A DNA stretch of 5,982 nt from the NCBI GenBank assembly GCA_013003285.1, contig JABDJY010000228.1:1-5982 (forward strand), given 5' to 3'. This DNA comes from Alphaproteobacteria bacterium. GTDB taxonomy: Bacteria > Pseudomonadota > Alphaproteobacteria > UBA6615. The translations under genes were made by a program, and so were the position numbers. Below the pieces are notes generated by a model that did not search any database, had not been told where the DNA came from, and saw only the letters and a list, made by a program, of their open reading frames with translations. This document shows positions 5,567 through 5,982 of the stretch, piece by piece (within the stretch, counting starts at the first letter, position 1; each line of letters opens with the position of its first letter).

Positions 5567-5746
5567 CTATTCGGAGTCCGGTTCGCTATCCACCTGTCCA
5601 TCGCCGTCCTGGCCGCGCCGCTGCTGGTTGCGGCGGCGCAAATTCGCCCGCAGCTGGGCGGCCTGACGCTCGAACTTTTCCTCGGCCCTTTTTGGGCCCT
5701 TGGAAGAAGGTTGCGGGGCTGGCGGTTTCTTGTCCGCCGGCGTCAC
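5567..5746 (-). CDS. 59-residue charged protein of unknown function
   Basis: This small frame starts with GTG at 5744-5746, sharing two bases with the TGA stop of the RidA-like gene (GTGA arrangement typical of translational coupling), and ends at TAG 5567-5569. The product has three zones: a Lys/Pro-rich N-terminus (DKKPPAPQP, residues 5-13), a strongly basic, probably helical middle (about residues 17-44, KGPKRAEEKFERQ to LRANLRRRNQQRR) and an acidic tail (DGDGQVDSEPDSE, 47-59). There is no signal peptide or membrane segment. Short proteins with an LRANLRRR-type segment occur in alphaproteobacteria as conserved hypotheticals, but I cannot name a family. The charged helix might bind nucleic acid or ribosome, which is inference only. 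The frame stays open upstream to 5845 inside the RidA-like gene; that extension is judged a shadow. No clear Shine-Dalgarno sequence precedes the GTG, in line with coupling. Confidence 0.7.
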   Translation of the reverse strand: MTPADKKPPAPQPSSKGPKRAEEKFERQAAQLRANLRRRNQQRRGQDGDGQVDSEPDSE

Positions 5747-5982
5747 GATTTGGCCGCCACCGCTTCGATTTCCACATGCCAGGCGGGCGACGCCAAAGCG
5801 GCCACGGTCACCAATGTCGAGGCTGCCGCGTGGCCACCCGACCATTGGTCGCGCACATCGCGAAATATCGCCACGTCACCTTCTGCCGTAATATAGGCGT
5901 TGAGTCGCACCAGATCGGTGATCTCCATATCGATGGCGGCCAGCGCCGCGCTGAGGTTCTTCAAGGTCTGCTCGACCTGTTC
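5743..5982 (-). CDS. RidA/YjgF-family protein, C-terminal part (cut by window edge)
   Basis: Only the last 79 residues are in the window; the start lies beyond the right edge. The family fold is recognisable: a helix with the pattern EQVEQTLKNLSAALAA (residues 1-16 of the visible part), then a strand DLVRLNAYIT (23-32), a second helix around IFRDVRDQW (39-47) and the closing strand VEIEAVA (70-76), which is the usual RidA C-terminal signature. Classical RidA enzymes hydrolyse reactive enamines/imines made by PLP enzymes in the cytoplasm and carry an arginine shortly before the last two strands (in a PAR[ST] context). Here the aligned stretch reads AAAST, with Ser55 of the visible part where Arg is expected, so it probably belongs to one of the Rid subfamilies without deaminase activity or with another substrate. 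The stop codon overlaps the GTG of the next small gene, suggesting co-transcription. Family assignment is firm; substrate unknown. Confidence 0.85.
   Translation of the reverse strand, partial: EQVEQTLKNLSAALAAIDMEITDLVRLNAYITAEGDVAIFRDVRDQWSGGHAAASTLVTVAALASPAWHVEIEAVAAKS

Overview
The window is a compact stretch of bacterial chromosome, roughly 60% G+C by eye. Every supportable gene lies on the minus strand, so transcription runs from the right edge to the left edge. Gene content and order point to an alphaproteobacterium, most likely Rhodospirillales-like. The evidence is a short-form HisG, a DUF2948 protein just after murA, a UPF0262 protein just after hisD, and a low-molecular-weight phosphatase-like protein at the place where infA usually follows in that class. 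This assignment is recalled from family knowledge and was not searched.

In order of transcription: (1) the C-terminal 79 residues of a RidA/YjgF-family protein, cut by the right edge; (2) a 59-residue charged protein of unknown function whose GTG start overlaps the RidA stop; (3) a 118-nt leader with repeated CTTGT elements and possible alternative hairpins; (4) dcd, dCTP deaminase (dUTP supply for dTMP synthesis); (5) a 77-nt gap with two mutually exclusive hairpins; (6) murA, the first committed enzyme of peptidoglycan synthesis; (7) a DUF2948 protein; (8) an 81-nt gap with two short palindromes; (9) hisG (short form), the first enzyme of histidine synthesis; (10) hisD, the last enzyme, overlapping hisG; (11) a UPF0262 protein with a likely TTG start; (12) a low-molecular-weight protein tyrosine phosphatase-like protein. 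A small hairpin lies at the extreme left edge.

Genes 6 to 12 are packed with gaps of 81 nt or less and two overlaps or near-overlaps, so they look like one or two transcription units mixing cell-wall, histidine and unknown functions. HisG without its C-terminal regulatory domain implies that a separate HisZ subunit is encoded elsewhere. No mobile element, CRISPR array, tRNA, rRNA or convincing intrinsic terminator was seen. No gap exceeds 118 nt. I found no evidence of a new multi-gene system; the least understood parts are the DUF2948, UPF0262 and 59-residue proteins, the arginine-less RidA homologue and the dcd leader.
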